From contig JAJEKV010000006.1 of the NCBI GenBank assembly GCA_021234155.1, positions 29,296,327 to 29,360,326 on the forward strand: a stretch of 64,000 bases of DNA, written 5' to 3'. Shown here in pieces: positions 44,101-56,402 of this stretch. Source of the DNA: Isoetes taiwanensis. Its lineage: Eukaryota; Streptophyta; Lycopodiopsida; Isoetales; Isoetaceae. The translations under genes and the position numbers were made by a program. The notes beneath the pieces are model-generated. The model did no database searches and was not told where the DNA came from. It worked only from the letters and a program-made list of their open reading frames with translations. Numbering within the stretch: position 1 is the stretch's first letter; each line of letters opens with the position of its first letter.

Positions 44101-47100
44101 ATTTTGACAGCATTGGGGACATTGAACCCGCACTTTGATGGCCCCACTTATAATGCTCCAATCTAGCATCTATCTCTGCAAGTCGCGATGCCTCCTCAGT
44201 ATCCAAGTCAAATGCCTGCTTGTAAAATACAAAGAGTTATTCAAAAGAATATACTTAAAATCTTTCTTCTAACTTTTTGCAGGATATAATACATCTCATA
44301 TACTAATCACTTTTTCGTTTGTCTACTTATAAGAAGTTTTCATCTTGGTTTGGGATCTTACTGTTGATACTTTAGAAGACACACTATTGACATCGCTCTC
44401 ATCATAGGTGTCAGGTTGTTGCAGTATCTCTTCAACAAGAGCATCCTCTTCTGGCTAAAAATATTTTGCCAAACAAGACTGGGTATTAGATAATCAGAAC
44501 TAAAACAAATACAGGGCATGAAACTTGCATATAGAATTTCAAGACTAGATTGAAACTAGATTCAAAAATAACAAGCATTGACATCATAAAAATTCAATTT
44601 CTATCCAACTCTCTCTTGGACATAAGTCCTAACCACGGAAGCCACTTCCTATCGAAGACATCAATCCTGTCATCAAGGGCCACAACTGCATGGCCATGTA
44701 ACTAGTCTGATTGGAGGATCGATATTTCAAAATGGAGTAGCAGGTCTTACTAGTTAGTAGAAAATCGATATTCCGAAATGGCCATGTACTAGTCTGATTG
44801 GAGGATCGATATTCCAAAATGGGATAGCAGGTCTTACTAGTTAGTAGAAAATTAGTAGAAAATCGATATTCCAAAATGGGGTAGCAGTATCCATTTACTA
44901 CTTTGCTGCCTTAGCAAAGAAACTTGCAAATCCAAATGTTTGGTAGGTGGATACTTAAAATCCCAGATATTAAACTTAGAAACTGATAATACGTGGCAAC
45001 TTGTACAACACCACAAGAAGACCTGAGATGCATATCACCCTTGCTTTCAGATTGACATTCACTACCATTCCCCATAGCAATCACGACATTATGATCCTTC
45101 TCTAAATTAAATGGCTGATGTTCCAGTCGCATGCTTAGAAACACCAGAGTTCATCATGCATTTAGTCGATTTAACTTGCTGAGTTACCGGGATATTGATA
45201 GAAGAAAGATAAATATTATCCTCATTAAGGTCATATTCATATGTCATATTAAGTGTCCATTGCTGAAAAGTAGAAAGAGAATGGCTGCACCGGGAAATAT
45301 GATGAGTTACTGAGGAGATGAAGCTTGGGTTTGAGATGAGCTTTGAAGGTTGTTTGAACTTTAGAAATGCCCTTTGTAGTGACAAGCATAGCAAGTGACT
45401 TGTGATCTGTCTTGGGTCTATCAGACATTCTTGGCTTTATAGCTTGTAGTCGCTTTCGTTTATAAACAGACACTGCTACATTCAATGGTGTCATGTAGAT
45501 TCTAACTCCACCAGCAGATTCTGAATTTGATTGAACGGCGAAGTAGCTCCCTGCTGAGTTTGTACCTTTATACAATCAGCTCTTCTTTTGAAGTTTTTAG
45601 CTTAGAGGATAAGCTAGAATTCCAGCACAACAATCTAGAGTAAGTTGTTCCATTTGCTCTTTGACAATTTGTTGCTTTGCCAACCCAGTAACGGCACATG
45701 TATCTCAAGATGATTCTCAAGCTTCATTAACTTTTTACAAAATCTTATTTGACGTCACAGATCTGAGTCTAATACAGACTTCAAACAGTGAAGTGCCTAT
45801 CTGGTTTAGCTATAGGATCCCAGTTTTTCTTCAAAACTCACTTCAAAACAAGCAATCCAAGATAAATTTCAAAGAATGCCCTCCAAGAATGATAGTTATT
45901 ATCTTCTAAAAGATGATTAAAGGTAATCTTCAATGGATTTAATCCAACCATACTTCTTGACCAGAAAATCCAAATCGAACAGTGAAAGACAGTGAAAATG
46001 ACATCAAGAATCAGCCTAGTAACCCTGCCACCACAAATTAGAGCACTAGCTCCTATTTTGAGGATCAAACCCGACCTTCTAAAGCTATGCAAGCCAGCTC
46101 AACTCCAAGCAAGATATCCCTATTTAAGCTTGAAAATAGCACTATCTTACCTCTCTGCAGAGAAAGATTAAAATCTCCACTACTACTCGCCAGATCTTTC
46201 CAAAACTGATGCAGCGGACAGCTAACAGTAATCCGACTTAGATCCCAAGCGAACTCGAACAAATTTCAATAGGTGAGAGAGATATTCCATATCAAATGGT
46301 CTACAAGCCCTGCGGTCTGATACCATTTTGATGTAAGAAACCATTAGAAAAAGTTTAAGTGCACACTCACAACACTTTTTTGATTGGAAAACTTGGTGAG
46401 TTTAGAGTTTAGAGTAGTGTTATTAAGTTTAGAGTTAAAGTGACTTTTCTATACTTTAACACTAAGGCATCGAGATTAATGATCCATACACAACAGCCAA
46501 TACTGAAGAGGCATAAGTGCCAAGAAGGAAGAATATTGGAACTTGACTATAGTTAAATCAAAAGTGGTGCTGTATTTGAAAACTTAATGCAACTTGTCAT
46601 GTAGCCTAGCCATGGCCCCTCTACATATGTTAATTATACATGCACGGCCTGGGTTCCAACTTTAACTTTCACCAGTTCAAATTGGACACTGTAAAACTTC
46701 TTTTGAAGCTTACAAATCTTTCCTCGCTGGTAACAGGGATGGAAGACTAGTAAGAACATAGCCCAGAGCAAACATAGTAATCCATGGAACAAGAAAGATG
46801 ATTGCACAGTCCAAATAGTACTTACTGTCAAAGTAAAATAACGTGCATTTGGCCCTAGGAGAATATTTCGTGATATGTGATCAGTCATCTGCGCATTGCT
46901 CATGTCTATGCTTTGCAATGCCCTTCTTATTTTTGAAACTCTACGCCTCTTTTTCCTCTCCCTCCTACACATTAATAAGACATAAAAATATCAACCAGAA
47001 CCTAGACTTTCCAAAGTTTTAAGCCATTACATAAGGTATATAAAAATAACCTTAGACTTCTCCATGCACTGGATTGGGTGTCTTTGCTTTCAAGAGAGCC

Positions 47101-49597
47101 CGTCCAATCATCGGACACTACTGAATTAGCACATTTGTTTTCCAGTTGTTGCAGTTTCTTGTCAAAAGTTTCTATTGCTTCAAGCCTGTCAAATATAACG
47201 TGTTCATCTAATGCCATAAATATATATGGCTACATAATATTTAGAAAAAACATGCATGTCTTTTAAACATATCCAAAGAGCCTAACTTAGGCGGCATTTT
47301 ACTCGCTTTTAGACACCTTCTGTTGTGCGTGCACAAAAGTGAATGTTTGGCAGACCTGGAAGTATGGACGGAATTTGAGACAGGCTCAGATTCCTGGCAG
47401 TACAATCTACCTTTCCAAAGTCTATCACAGTCAATGAAATAGAGGTAGAAGGAATATCTGTTACAATACAAAAGTGGTGATAATTTAACACAATTCACAG
47501 CCAGAATTAAAAATACTATCATGACAAGCCATAACTAAAAATACTATCATGACTGCTCATGTCTGTATGCTCCCCAACTCTTTAAATCTTATTGGGATCT
47601 TCACGAAAAGGGAACTCAAGAAAATCTTAAAGAGCAAACCTCTTAATCGAAGTTGATTGACAATGAAAAAAGTGCCTGATCCTGCATAGATATCTACTGT
47701 ATCCACATTTTTTATTGCAATAGAAGGCAAGTCCATAATTCTTTATGCAAATGGATGCATAAAGATTTTTACCAAAAGGTATACATGTTCTTATCTCCTT
47801 TCAACCTTAAGAAAAGGAAAGAATGTGTTGACCATAATCATTTCCAACACATACGCAATCTCCCATGTGGATGGAAATTCTGCCACTGCCAAGGAAAACT
47901 GTTGAATGGATGAGCAGCAAACCAGTTCAATCATATAGAGACATTTTAAGATTTCTTTTGTGATAACAGTTAATGAGAAGTCAAACATTGTGTAATCCAT
48001 GTAAGAATTTACAAGTAAAATGCAAAGCTTTTACCTTGCATCAAAAATGGATTTTTTTATTGGTTATCTAATTAACATCTTAGAAAAATCGTCCTTGCAT
48101 ACCCCTTTGTTATCTTCTCCGATTCCACTTGGGTTGTATCATCAATATGCCTTTTATCCTAATGTCATTAAATATTGATACTTAGCCAAGCAAAAACAAT
48201 CCTAAAACATAATTATAATTCTTATTTTAATTATTCCTCTTCAATATTTAACATGTTCCTTTTGAACAACATCCAAGTAACTGCCCTTTATGGCTATATC
48301 ATTAACCTTCTCAATTCTGATTGAAATCCATGTGTATAGACAAGGTTATGAAAGTATATTCATCTACACAAAGAACTACATTCCTATATGATGATACTCA
48401 TTTATAAAGAAACACATCCCTATATGGCACTGGTTGAAGCCAATAGCAGAATATGGCACTGGTTGAAGCCAATAGCAGAATATGAAGTTCCAGCCTCCAT
48501 TAAAGCGATAGAAGGCAGGAAGGATACTCTTGATAAAGCACCAGTTTAATAAAGCTTTTTTACTTGTAGCAAGCTTGGACATGCTTCCCCAACATTGGTG
48601 ATGTCGTGATGTTTAGGTTCAATTGTCAAACAACAGGCTTTCAATCCTCTAGAGCGCCACTTTATGATGTACTATCTCACTCTTAACAACAATGGAAAAA
48701 CATACCTTGCATTAATGTGTTTAAGTGTCTCAGATTTGAGGCGCATTGCAAGGAACGTTAGACATAACAGATGTGTACGCAGAAGTAAGATAATATAAGA
48801 AGGAAAAGAAACAAATGCAATGTTGTAAAATGTCTTAGCATATTGAAGATGTACGCCTTGTTGCTAACATTCAATACAGCGATAACAGAAAGCAGAAAAC
48901 TCTTGGATACTAATAAGACAAGGGGGAACTTCAAAAAGAAGAAAACTTCGTCCCATGACTTTGTGGCATGATGGATCAGATGGTGACAATTTCTCATTTA
49001 GATTCACATGCATGGGTGAAAATGAAAGAAACCAATGTAAAGCTTGTTATTTGCAGAATTTAAGTCTTTCACAGCATACCTTCTCAATGAGTTGTAGCCT
49101 TGACGTGCTCTTTTGTCTCATGTCCTCAAGAAAACTCTGGATCTCTGCTATGATTATTTGCCTGTTCTTATCTGCACCAAAGTTCTCCTTCCATGTTCGC
49201 CTAAAGGTTTGTTCCTCTATGTTAGTGCATTGCATACCATCCTCACTTGTTCTTTTTCCTCTTCGTCTTTCATCAAAATAGAATCTGAATCCACGATAAC
49301 CTGCTGATGTTGCAAAGAGCTAGAACATCCCTCCATTTGCCAATTCAGTCTATTATCATACAACTCAAACTTATCTTCAAACAAAGCATCATCAGATGGG
49401 CTTGAATCAGAACCATCTTCACCATGTCCATCCTGAATTGTCTCAGTTGATTTGTTCTCGTGAAGAATGTCTTGTTTTACTAAAGAATCAAATGCCTCGG
49501 CATTGCAATCAAGATGCAATTCATCCAAGCATCTAATTTCTAATTTATTTTTTAGAGAATTACCCTCTTCTACAGCTTCCTCTGCAGCTCCACCCAT
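41167..49597 (-). CDS. Spliced host gene, nine exons, uncharacterised coiled-coil-type protein
   Basis: Exons on the minus strand: 49597-49080, 48728-48706 (23-nt micro-exon), 47185-47051, 46964-46826, 44454-44362, 44215-44059, 41645-41452, 41389-41312 and 41244-41167 (stop). Every junction is GT-AG and phases agree throughout. The product, about 470 residues, has an acidic Ser/Asp/Glu-rich N-terminus (EDGSDSSPSDDALFEDK), helical stretches (EIQSFLEDMRQKS, AIETFDKKLQQLENK) and a basic patch RERKKRRRVSK (possible nuclear signal). A Ser/Pro-rich part and a final charged helix (EIERRLRQLKTAE) follow. I do not recognise the family. One frame conflict lies near 49230: the exon-1 frame stops at about 49217, and the downstream frame has its own ATG at 49235. 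Introns 4 and 6 hold copia sequence. Confidence 0.8.
41880..43985 (-). mobile_element. Ty1/copia 3' half in intron 6 of the host gene
   Basis: Minus-strand fragments in copia order. An integrase C-terminal part reads LRVFGSLAYSGIPMELLKKQG (about 43780) and CIILGYSTMQKAWNVYTSK. RT remains are near 43258-43034, and FDAGTKLTLDLEGDSCDPTLYKKLVGSLL (42560-42470) precedes RNase H. The pol C-terminus follows (MTKPLIGSEFTSLKKQ near 42010). A purine tract (AGAGGGGG) followed by TGTTAAGAG near 41920 fits a PPT and 3' LTR start. No long frame survives. Confidence 0.8.
44690..44885. repeat. ~92-bp tandem repeat in intron 4
   Basis: Units contain GGCCATGTA(A)CTAGTCTGATT, GATCGATATTYC and AGCAGGTCTTACTAGTTAG. 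There are two full copies and a partial third with an internal TTAGTAGAAAA duplication. Confidence 0.85.
46314..46325 (-). other. Copia primer-binding site
   Basis: TGGTATCAGACC on the minus strand, complementary to the initiator tRNA-Met 3' end with one change. It lies three bases inside the putative LTR. Confidence 0.75.
46329..46461 (-). repeat. Short copia 5' LTR (about 133 bp, putative)
   Basis: On the minus strand it begins TGTTAAAGTATAG and ends TTTCTTACATCA, followed by AAA and the PBS. It contains several CTCTAAAC units. TG...CA ends and the adjacent PBS support an LTR. The 3' LTR candidate at 41920 starts with the similar TGTTAAG. Confidence 0.6.
48421..48482. repeat. 29-bp perfect tandem duplication
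   Basis: ATATGGCACTGGTTGAAGCC plus nine further bases is repeated immediately. It lies in intron 2 of the host gene. Confidence 0.9.
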
Positions 49598-49965
49598 TTT
49601 CTGAAGTCCAACTGCCAAGTTCAAGGTACATAAAATAATATCAGCCAACTTAGTGCTGCTAGTGCACAACCACAATCAATTTGAACGCTACTGCCAATCG
49701 GTTATACAAAGGTAAGCCGTGCTCTTAAGTTCAGACACACAGTAGTACATTAACAGTTGTGATCCGAACAAGAACAGTTTAAAAAATTCTTCATTTCCGC
49801 ATGAGCAAATACAAGATTCCATATGTACGATTCCGAATGTTCCGGACAAACAGAAGAATTTGATGCTTTTGAGAACTCACAAGAATCCAAAAGCTTTTTT
49901 ATGACACAGAATTGGAAGATAATAATGCATCAAGCACATCAAAATCAAGCAAGACATAAGCATAA

Positions 49966-50002
49966 AATAAAATAAAAAGAAAAAAAAAAAAAGAAAAAAA
50001 AA
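49966..50002. repeat. A-rich low-complexity run
   Basis: A/G-rich run of AAAATAAAATAAAAAG-like units upstream of the host gene. On the minus strand it follows a GTTAGT donor-like site, so it could be the start of a 5' UTR intron. This is weakly supported. Confidence 0.6.
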
Positions 50003-50119
50003 CTAACCTCCAGTAAAATTATCACATCAACATCAAGAGAAACATAAGCAATGAAATTAATTGAGATCTTAGGAAAAAGACTTTTATGCTGGCCAGGGAA
50101 TGGCTTGCATTGTTTCTGT

Positions 50120-50595
50120 CAATGAGAGTGGTTTCTTATAGGTTATCGTGGTGGCCTTCAATGTCTCACGCTGGTCCTCCCGAAAGTACGAAAAAGGATT
50201 GTAACTAATTGTTTGCATAATATACTCATACTACACTAAGGTGAATTCTATGAACCACGCATCTTATTATTTGTTACTGCTTGGGTTCATGGATTATTTG
50301 ATTATTGCAGGCTGTGCCACATCCTGATCTATAGCTCCAAGAAATTGCTTTGGCAAGTAAGGGGGGATGGATTATGCAGGACACTAACTATTATCCTCCG
50401 TAAACTTTTTTCTGGTTTGAACAATTCTAGATATTGGTGGCATGATACTCCCAGATAATGCAAGTGACTTGTTGCAATTTAAGGCTGGTTTGCCTTACTT
50501 TTTCTTGGGTGTAAAAGTTTGATAGCAAGCATGTCAAATCTAAGCCAATGTAAAAATCTGTGCAGCAATCTTTTCAAGGTCGTGAAGGCGTATAA
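50120..50595. repeat. Direct repeat, copy A (~475 bp)
   Basis: Nearly identical to 51060-51528, in the same orientation, from ATGAGAGTGGTTTCTTATAG to AAGGCGTATAA. Differences are a few substitutions and short indels. The copies are 940 bp apart. It may be an element remnant or a local duplication; no LTR ends were recognised. Confidence 0.9.
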
Positions 50596-50699
50596 AGAGC
50601 AAGGTGAGGGATTCGGCCATACGTATTTAAAACAACAGAAAGATGACGCTGATCTGTTCATATGTGGCTCCTTATTTTTCCAAGCTCCATCATTAGAGT

Positions 50700-50865
50700 A
50701 GAGCTTGACATCCACATAAGACTGTGCTACAGCCAGATGTATCATTGCAGCCTCATTCAAGTGCCTTCTGATCACTAAGCATCGGATTTTTTTCTGTACA
50801 CAGAGGGCAATTGATAGAATGTGAATGATATTATGCAAGAACCTCTGCTCAAGCAAAACCGACAA
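50700..50865 (-). other. Possible exon, unrecognised
   Basis: The minus strand has an acceptor-like TTGAGCAG, then an open stretch with FLHNIIHILSIALC, then RCLVIRRHLNEAAMIHLAV. It lies between the two direct repeats. No family was recognised; coding status is uncertain. Confidence 0.25.
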
Positions 50866-51059
50866 TAGATTTGAAGAGAAAGTAAGATAACCTTAAGATC
50901 AGATACAATATCAAATCTAGGTTTCCAAAATATACAGATCAGAGTATGATCTCAGATTTGCATTCGCCCAACATATCTGTCTTCTGCATTTCTACGCTCG
51001 CCGCTATCAAGCGGGCTTTAGGGTATTCGGTTCGGCCACAACGCTTACATCTGGCTCCA

Positions 51060-51528
51060 TCAATGAGAGTGGTTTCTTATAGGTTATCATGGTGGCCTTC
51101 AATGTCTCACGCTGATCCTCCTGAAAGTACGAAAAAGGATTGTAACTAATTGTTTGCATAATATACTCATACTACACTAAGGTGAATTCTATGAACCACG
51201 CATCTTATTATTTGTTACTGCTTGGGTTCATGGATTATTTGATTATTGCAGGCTGTGCCACATCCTGATCTACATAGCTCCAAGAAATTGCTTTGGCAAG
51301 GTAAGGGGGGATGGATTATGAAGGACACTAACTATTATCCTCCGTAAACTTTTGCTGGTTTGAAATAATTCTAGATATTGGTGGCATGATACTGCCAGAT
51401 AATGCAAGTGACTTGTTGCAATTTAAGGCTGGTTTGCCTTACTTTTTCTTGGGTGTAAAAGTTTGATAGCATCTAAGCCAATGTAAAAATCTGTGCAGCA
51501 ATCTTTTAAAGGTGGTTAAGGCGTATAA
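51060..51528. repeat. Direct repeat, copy B (~470 bp)
   Basis: Counterpart of 50120-50595. An 11-bp deletion in GATAGC(AAGCATGTCAA)ATCTAAG distinguishes it near its right end. Confidence 0.9.
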
Positions 51529-51767
51529 CGACCTTCAGGACAATTCTGTCTCATATCATCAGCCACAACACATCTCAGACTCGCCATTGGTGCAGCACCA
51601 TATGGGACGAATGGCGTCCGCTTGAAGATGAAGTTTTTGAAGGATGAAAGTTTCCAAGCTGCTTGTAGGGGTATTTGGTCATAAGCATTCGTGGAATGGC
51701 AGGAATCAATAAAATATTTGGCCAAATACTCCATAATATTCTCACTCTTAGCAGGTTGTTTGTCCAT
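51516..51767 (-). other. Hypothetical small ORF or first exon
   Basis: 83 codons from MDKQPAKSENIMEY, with VPYGAAPMASLRCVVADDMRQ near the end. The composition looks protein-like rather than random, and the frame enters direct repeat B at its end. No domain was recognised. It may be the 5' exon of a gene truncated by the duplication. Confidence 0.35.
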
Positions 51768-51933
51768 TTTCCCTAAACTAAACCAGTGGTCTTATTCTTG
51801 TATTTCTTTTGCATATCCTATGTTTGGTTCACAATTGTTTTACTACTGTTTATCTTGCCTTGCAGGTCATGGAGCTTGGTTCTTGCAGGTCATGGAGCTT
51901 GCTTCCCTTTGGCACCAGCACAAAATAGAGTGA

Positions 51934-53234
51934 TTTTATCATTGCAAACTAAAACAAGTCGATTGAAGCCTGTTATGATCGGAACATAGGTTGCCAAGAT
52001 GAACCGGATGTATTTGAAACAATGATTTGCGAAGTTATCAGCTTTGCTCCTTATGAGAAATGGATTACAGTGGTTCTGAAGGTTGAAGCCATTTTATGGC
52101 AAAGAGTACACATGAATAAATGGCCAATGTTCTTCGGAATAAGTTTGTGAACGTTCTACTCCACAATGTCCTCAAATAAGGAATTGAACATTTGTTTTCT
52201 TATGTTATCAATATTAGGCCGCCTCAAGACAATGCATCCCTGTTAGTTGGAGAAGTCGGCTTGAAGAGGATATGAAAGGACTTCTAGCATAAGATAATAA
52301 GAGACATATCTAAGAGGTTTTTTCCTGTTGTCTATGACATATGCTTAACCAGGGGACAAGTTTCCACATACTGAGTCCATGTGTCGGCTTGCAGTTTCTC
52401 TTTGCAAATAATGTCGAATGATGATTTAGAATCCTATATGTTTCAATCATAGTTAGAAGTTAGGAGTTAGCTAACGCCTGACGTATAATAACGTCTAACT
52501 AGCTATTCTCAAACATACTAACGCCGTTAGTTTCAGCCAAAAAAAAAAAATCATGCGAATTTAATATATCATCTAGACTAATTTTAGCACATAGATTACG
52601 AATTTGCAATAAAAAAAACTAAACTAGTACTCTATCTTATCCCAATCACAGTTGCAATGTTAATATAAACCTGTCACAGTTGCTAGAGGAGAGAGCTTTA
52701 AGCCTGCCATTTAATCTCTACTCAATCATTTGATTCCATTGGCTTTTGCCACAGTTTTTCTCTTAAGGCCATTGATGTTATCACAGTTTGACGTGCTCTG
52801 ATGAAAAATCAATCTTGCAGGAAGGCTTTTTCCAATGGCTGAAATGTACAAGTGGTTATCCTATGGAAATGGTTGGCCTTCGTTCACATTTTAAGAACAT
52901 AGTTTTGGGTACAGGACTCTTCTAATCATGCCTAGATTTGACTGTGCAGATGGGAAGCATCCTGGATGTGACTCGTCTTTCTTCAGCAGAAGGGAGAAAC
53001 AAGACCATAGCCTAGCTCTCTTATTAGCCTCGATAGCATTATAGAAAACCCTTACCTCTGCAGACTGAGTGAGACGAATCACATCAATAGTAGAACTGAA
53101 GAAGACTGAGAGTCTGACTCTGAGACACACAACAGAGACTTCGATGGCTCATCCTCGATTTTGGGCAGGATCCGCCCCTCTGGCCGCCAAAACAACCGCA
53201 CCACAGGCTTCGGGAGGGAAAAATGAACACAGGG
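51934..53234. other. Sequence without a supported gene
   Basis: Short open stretches only. One minus-strand segment near 53055-53130 ends in a good donor (GCAGAG then GTAAGG), which could be a 5' exon of a gene to the left, but no partner exon was confirmed. Confidence 0.4.
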
Positions 53235-53261
53235 TTTTTTTTTTTTTTTTTTTTTTTTTTT
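53235..53261. repeat. Poly(T)27 run
   Basis: 27 consecutive T. On the minus strand this is a poly(A) tract following about 60 bp of sequence, as at the end of a retroposed transcript, but no parent gene was recognised. Confidence 0.9.
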
Positions 53262-55320
53262 CCCAAAATTGACACCTGTAAAATCTGGGCAAAACTAACC
53301 CTGTTAGTTTCAGGTTAGCAAGTTATTTTGCGTTAGCCATTTGGGTCTATTAAGCAATTGTAAGTGTGCCAACTTCAAGATTTGTGTGTGTTTCGGAGAT
53401 GTAAGCTTTATTTATCTTGCTATATGAAATGTATTTGGGGCTGCTTTTTTGTTTGCATTCGTAGCTAAAGTGAGGGCTCTGAAAAGTCCGTTGTGGCCTT
53501 ACCCTCGATCCTCTTTTGTGGTGGGCAGCGGTTAAGACAATTGCAGCCCAAATCTTTGAGGCTCAACCCCTGGAAATTGGTTACAGCCGACCTTGACAGG
53601 ATAATTGTTCTGGTTGTTTTGCACTTCTATCAATCCCTTTGAGGCAGAATGCAATGTGTATCTATCTTTTGTTTTTGATGAAAATGTGTTCATGTAATAG
53701 CATTGATTTTGGAGGGTGTTTTTACTAAAAATGGCATCCTCACCACTAACGTGGAAGAGTCTACATGATCTAAAAGCTATAAACATTCATGTTTAAATTT
53801 GTTTATTCATGTTGCACATTCATGTTTATCACAATTTGGATAAATTTTATGTGCAAAGCACCTGCTACTCCTTATAAGCATGGTGCTATTTGAATGGTTG
53901 TTAAGCTTGCAACCACTCGTCCTGCCATTACACTAGTTAGACCATGCAGCATCCAAGGAGGCGGTTGGCTTGTGGCTCTTATAGCAAAAACAATTTTCCA
54001 TTGTGGCATACTATACATGAATCCATCAGCTGAATTTGACTAGATTATTAATATAAGGCTTGGATATAGACAATACTAGATACCAACACAAAATAAACAA
54101 TTCATTTTAGCCATGCTTCAACAATAAAGGGATTGTGAAGGTGAGTCTTTCATTGGAACCTTAATGGCACTAGAAGAGAGCAGGTTACGTGGCAAGTTTG
54201 AGTGTTTATATATAATTAGAGCACTATAGTAGCACACCAATTGATTGTGTCAGCCTATGTATTATGCTTACTTATTACATTTTAGAATACTTTACTTATT
54301 ACGAGATCATAATGAACTTAGAGAAGTATCCACTCCCTCCACTGAAGCATGGTCCAAGCATCGGCAAGGAAACGGGCACAAATATAAGAGTGATATATTA
54401 TAACTTTTAGAATAAGCCATGCAAGTTAGTGTTTATAAAATGCAAAATAGGAGCCTGTGAATAGCTGCACCCGTCCAGCTCTAGAATCATGCGCCCCAGA
54501 TTTGTGGGTTAAATAGGAAAGAAATTTGAAAAGCTCTTTACCTTCACAGATCTTGTAGCTATCCGTGATTACCAATAGAGGCTATGGCCAAAACGGCCAT
54601 CGACTTTTTAAATACTGTCCATTTTGTAGATCATAATCGATTGGCTTAAACCGCATCCAAGTTTAATTTTCATAGGAATTGACGAAAGTGGGACATTATC
54701 CAGCAAGAAAATGCTTCATTATCTAATATCTCCTTGCTTCTTAAAGATGGATAAATTGTTTGGTCCCCATTTTTGGGTTGCCCCAAGGGCAAACCCTTGG
54801 GAGGTGGGTTGATGGGATATACAATTTGAATGTGCAATTTCAAGGGTCCAGATTGAAAGGCAACTTGCATTATTTGGTGTAAGGGCCTCCCTTGCCGTCA
54901 ACTCGTGTCAGGTGGCATTAGGCCACCTTTTGACTACCAGCTATGCCTTACAAGCCTCCCTTTCCTCTCGCCATGTTGCAAGGAATTGCAAAGGCCTTCC
55001 CTAGGACGAGATAGGTTTACCTCCAGCAGAAGGCCTTCATGTCTTCCTATAAGACACTGCCAGACATCAGAGCTATAGCTATAGTTTCTAATGTTAGGTG
55101 ATCTCAACATTCTAATTCCTGTACTGTGGAAATTTTCACAATCCAACATCTATCAACACATTTAACAAGTTTTTATTCTTGCTTCTTTTGATCGGGGATG
55201 TCTTTTTTGTGATTATTCCTTTGAGCAGCCCATTCATGGTTTGAAAAAGGTGGTGCTTGATCTATTTGTATTCAAGGTCATATAACACACATGCTTTCCC
55301 ACCTAGGCCTTATCCAGCTT
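53262..55320. other. Sequence without a recognised gene
   Basis: AT-rich, with only short open stretches on both strands. I see no repeats, RNA genes or element ends. Confidence 0.5.
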
Positions 55321-55379
55321 TACTCTACCTCAGTTTGTGATGTCTGTCTCTTGTTACTTCTATTCTCAAAAACTGATGT

Positions 55380-56402
55380 AATTCACCAAGATCAGTCATG
55401 TGAAACCTGTTTTTGAGAACTTGTTTGCATTGATTCAAAATTTTGCCACAATTTGCTTTGCCATTATCACGATCATCTACATATAGAGAAATAATGCGAA
55501 TTTATCTACATCTGAATACCTATAAAGGTTTCCATCATTTTTAAGTTTTTTAAATCCTTGTTCTCTGAGAAAGTTATCCATACAAAGATACCATTCTCTG
55601 GGGGCTTGTTTCAGACCATATACTGCTTTGTTCAGTTTCCAAACCATGTCTTTTCCAACTTCATACCCTGGAGGTTGTTTCATATAGACGTCTTCATCCA
55701 ACTTAGCATTTAAAAAGGTTGTTTTAACATCCATATGATGTAATTCTAGGTTCAAGGCTGTTCCCATAGCTAGTAGCAAATACTTGTGAGTTTGACAATT
55801 GGAGAATATGTCTCATCATAGTCTTTGCCTTTCTTTTGAGTGTATCCTTGAGCCACAAGTCTAGCTTTAAATTTTTGACTCCCATCAGCATTTGTTTTGA
55901 TTTTATAAATCCATTTGCTTCCAATGGCATTTCTATCTGCAGGTTGTGTAACAAGATCATATGTCTCTGTTGTTTTGAATGACTCTAGTTCCTCCTCCAT
56001 TGCTTTTAACCATTTCTACTTGTCTCTACACTCTAGTGCTTCCTCATATGATCTGGGAATTATTATATCATCTAAAATGGCCATGATCTGATCATATTCC
56101 TGCTCAGTATCCATTTGTTCCAATTTCTTAAGTCTTTTGCTTTTGCCTATTGCAGATCTTCCATATTCATTATTGTTTACTTGTATATTCTCTAGTAGTT
56201 TATCCACCTGTGTTTTTCTTTTCTTAATGAGTGTATTCTCAGTTGATCCTTTATTCTTTTGTTCTTCCATATATGTTTCATCATTATTCCCTTCTACAGA
56301 TTCACTTTCTGACTCTGAATCATATTGCTCTGCTTCTCTTGGTGTAACTTCATTGTCAACCTTTACTTCTTCTGATTTGATTTCATGCATGTCTTTGTAC
56401 AA
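55380..56402 (-). pseudogene. Copia C linker and reverse transcriptase (partial)
   Basis: An acidic linker (EVKVDNEVTPREAEQYDSES) leads to MEEELESFKTTETYDLV, SKWIYKIKTNADGSQKFKAR and HMDVKTTFLNAKLDEDVYM. YGLKQAPREWYL and the YVDD region (about 55475) come next. A one-base shift breaks the frame just before YVDD. The MTDLGELH block is readable near 55395, then similarity ends. Confidence 0.87.

Larger units (their letters stand above)
44905..46461 (-). mobile_element. Ty1/copia 5' half in intron 4 of the host gene
   Basis: Minus-strand order: short LTR (46461-46329), PBS, gag with HLLEDNNYHSWRAFFEIYLG (about 45900), more gag, protease remnant MMNSGVSKHAT (about 45145), and pre-integrase VVIAMGNGSECQSESKG (about 45060). 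It ends near 44905, before the integrase core. The following 450 bp are a tandem repeat and exons 5 and 6 of the host gene. Confidence 0.78.
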
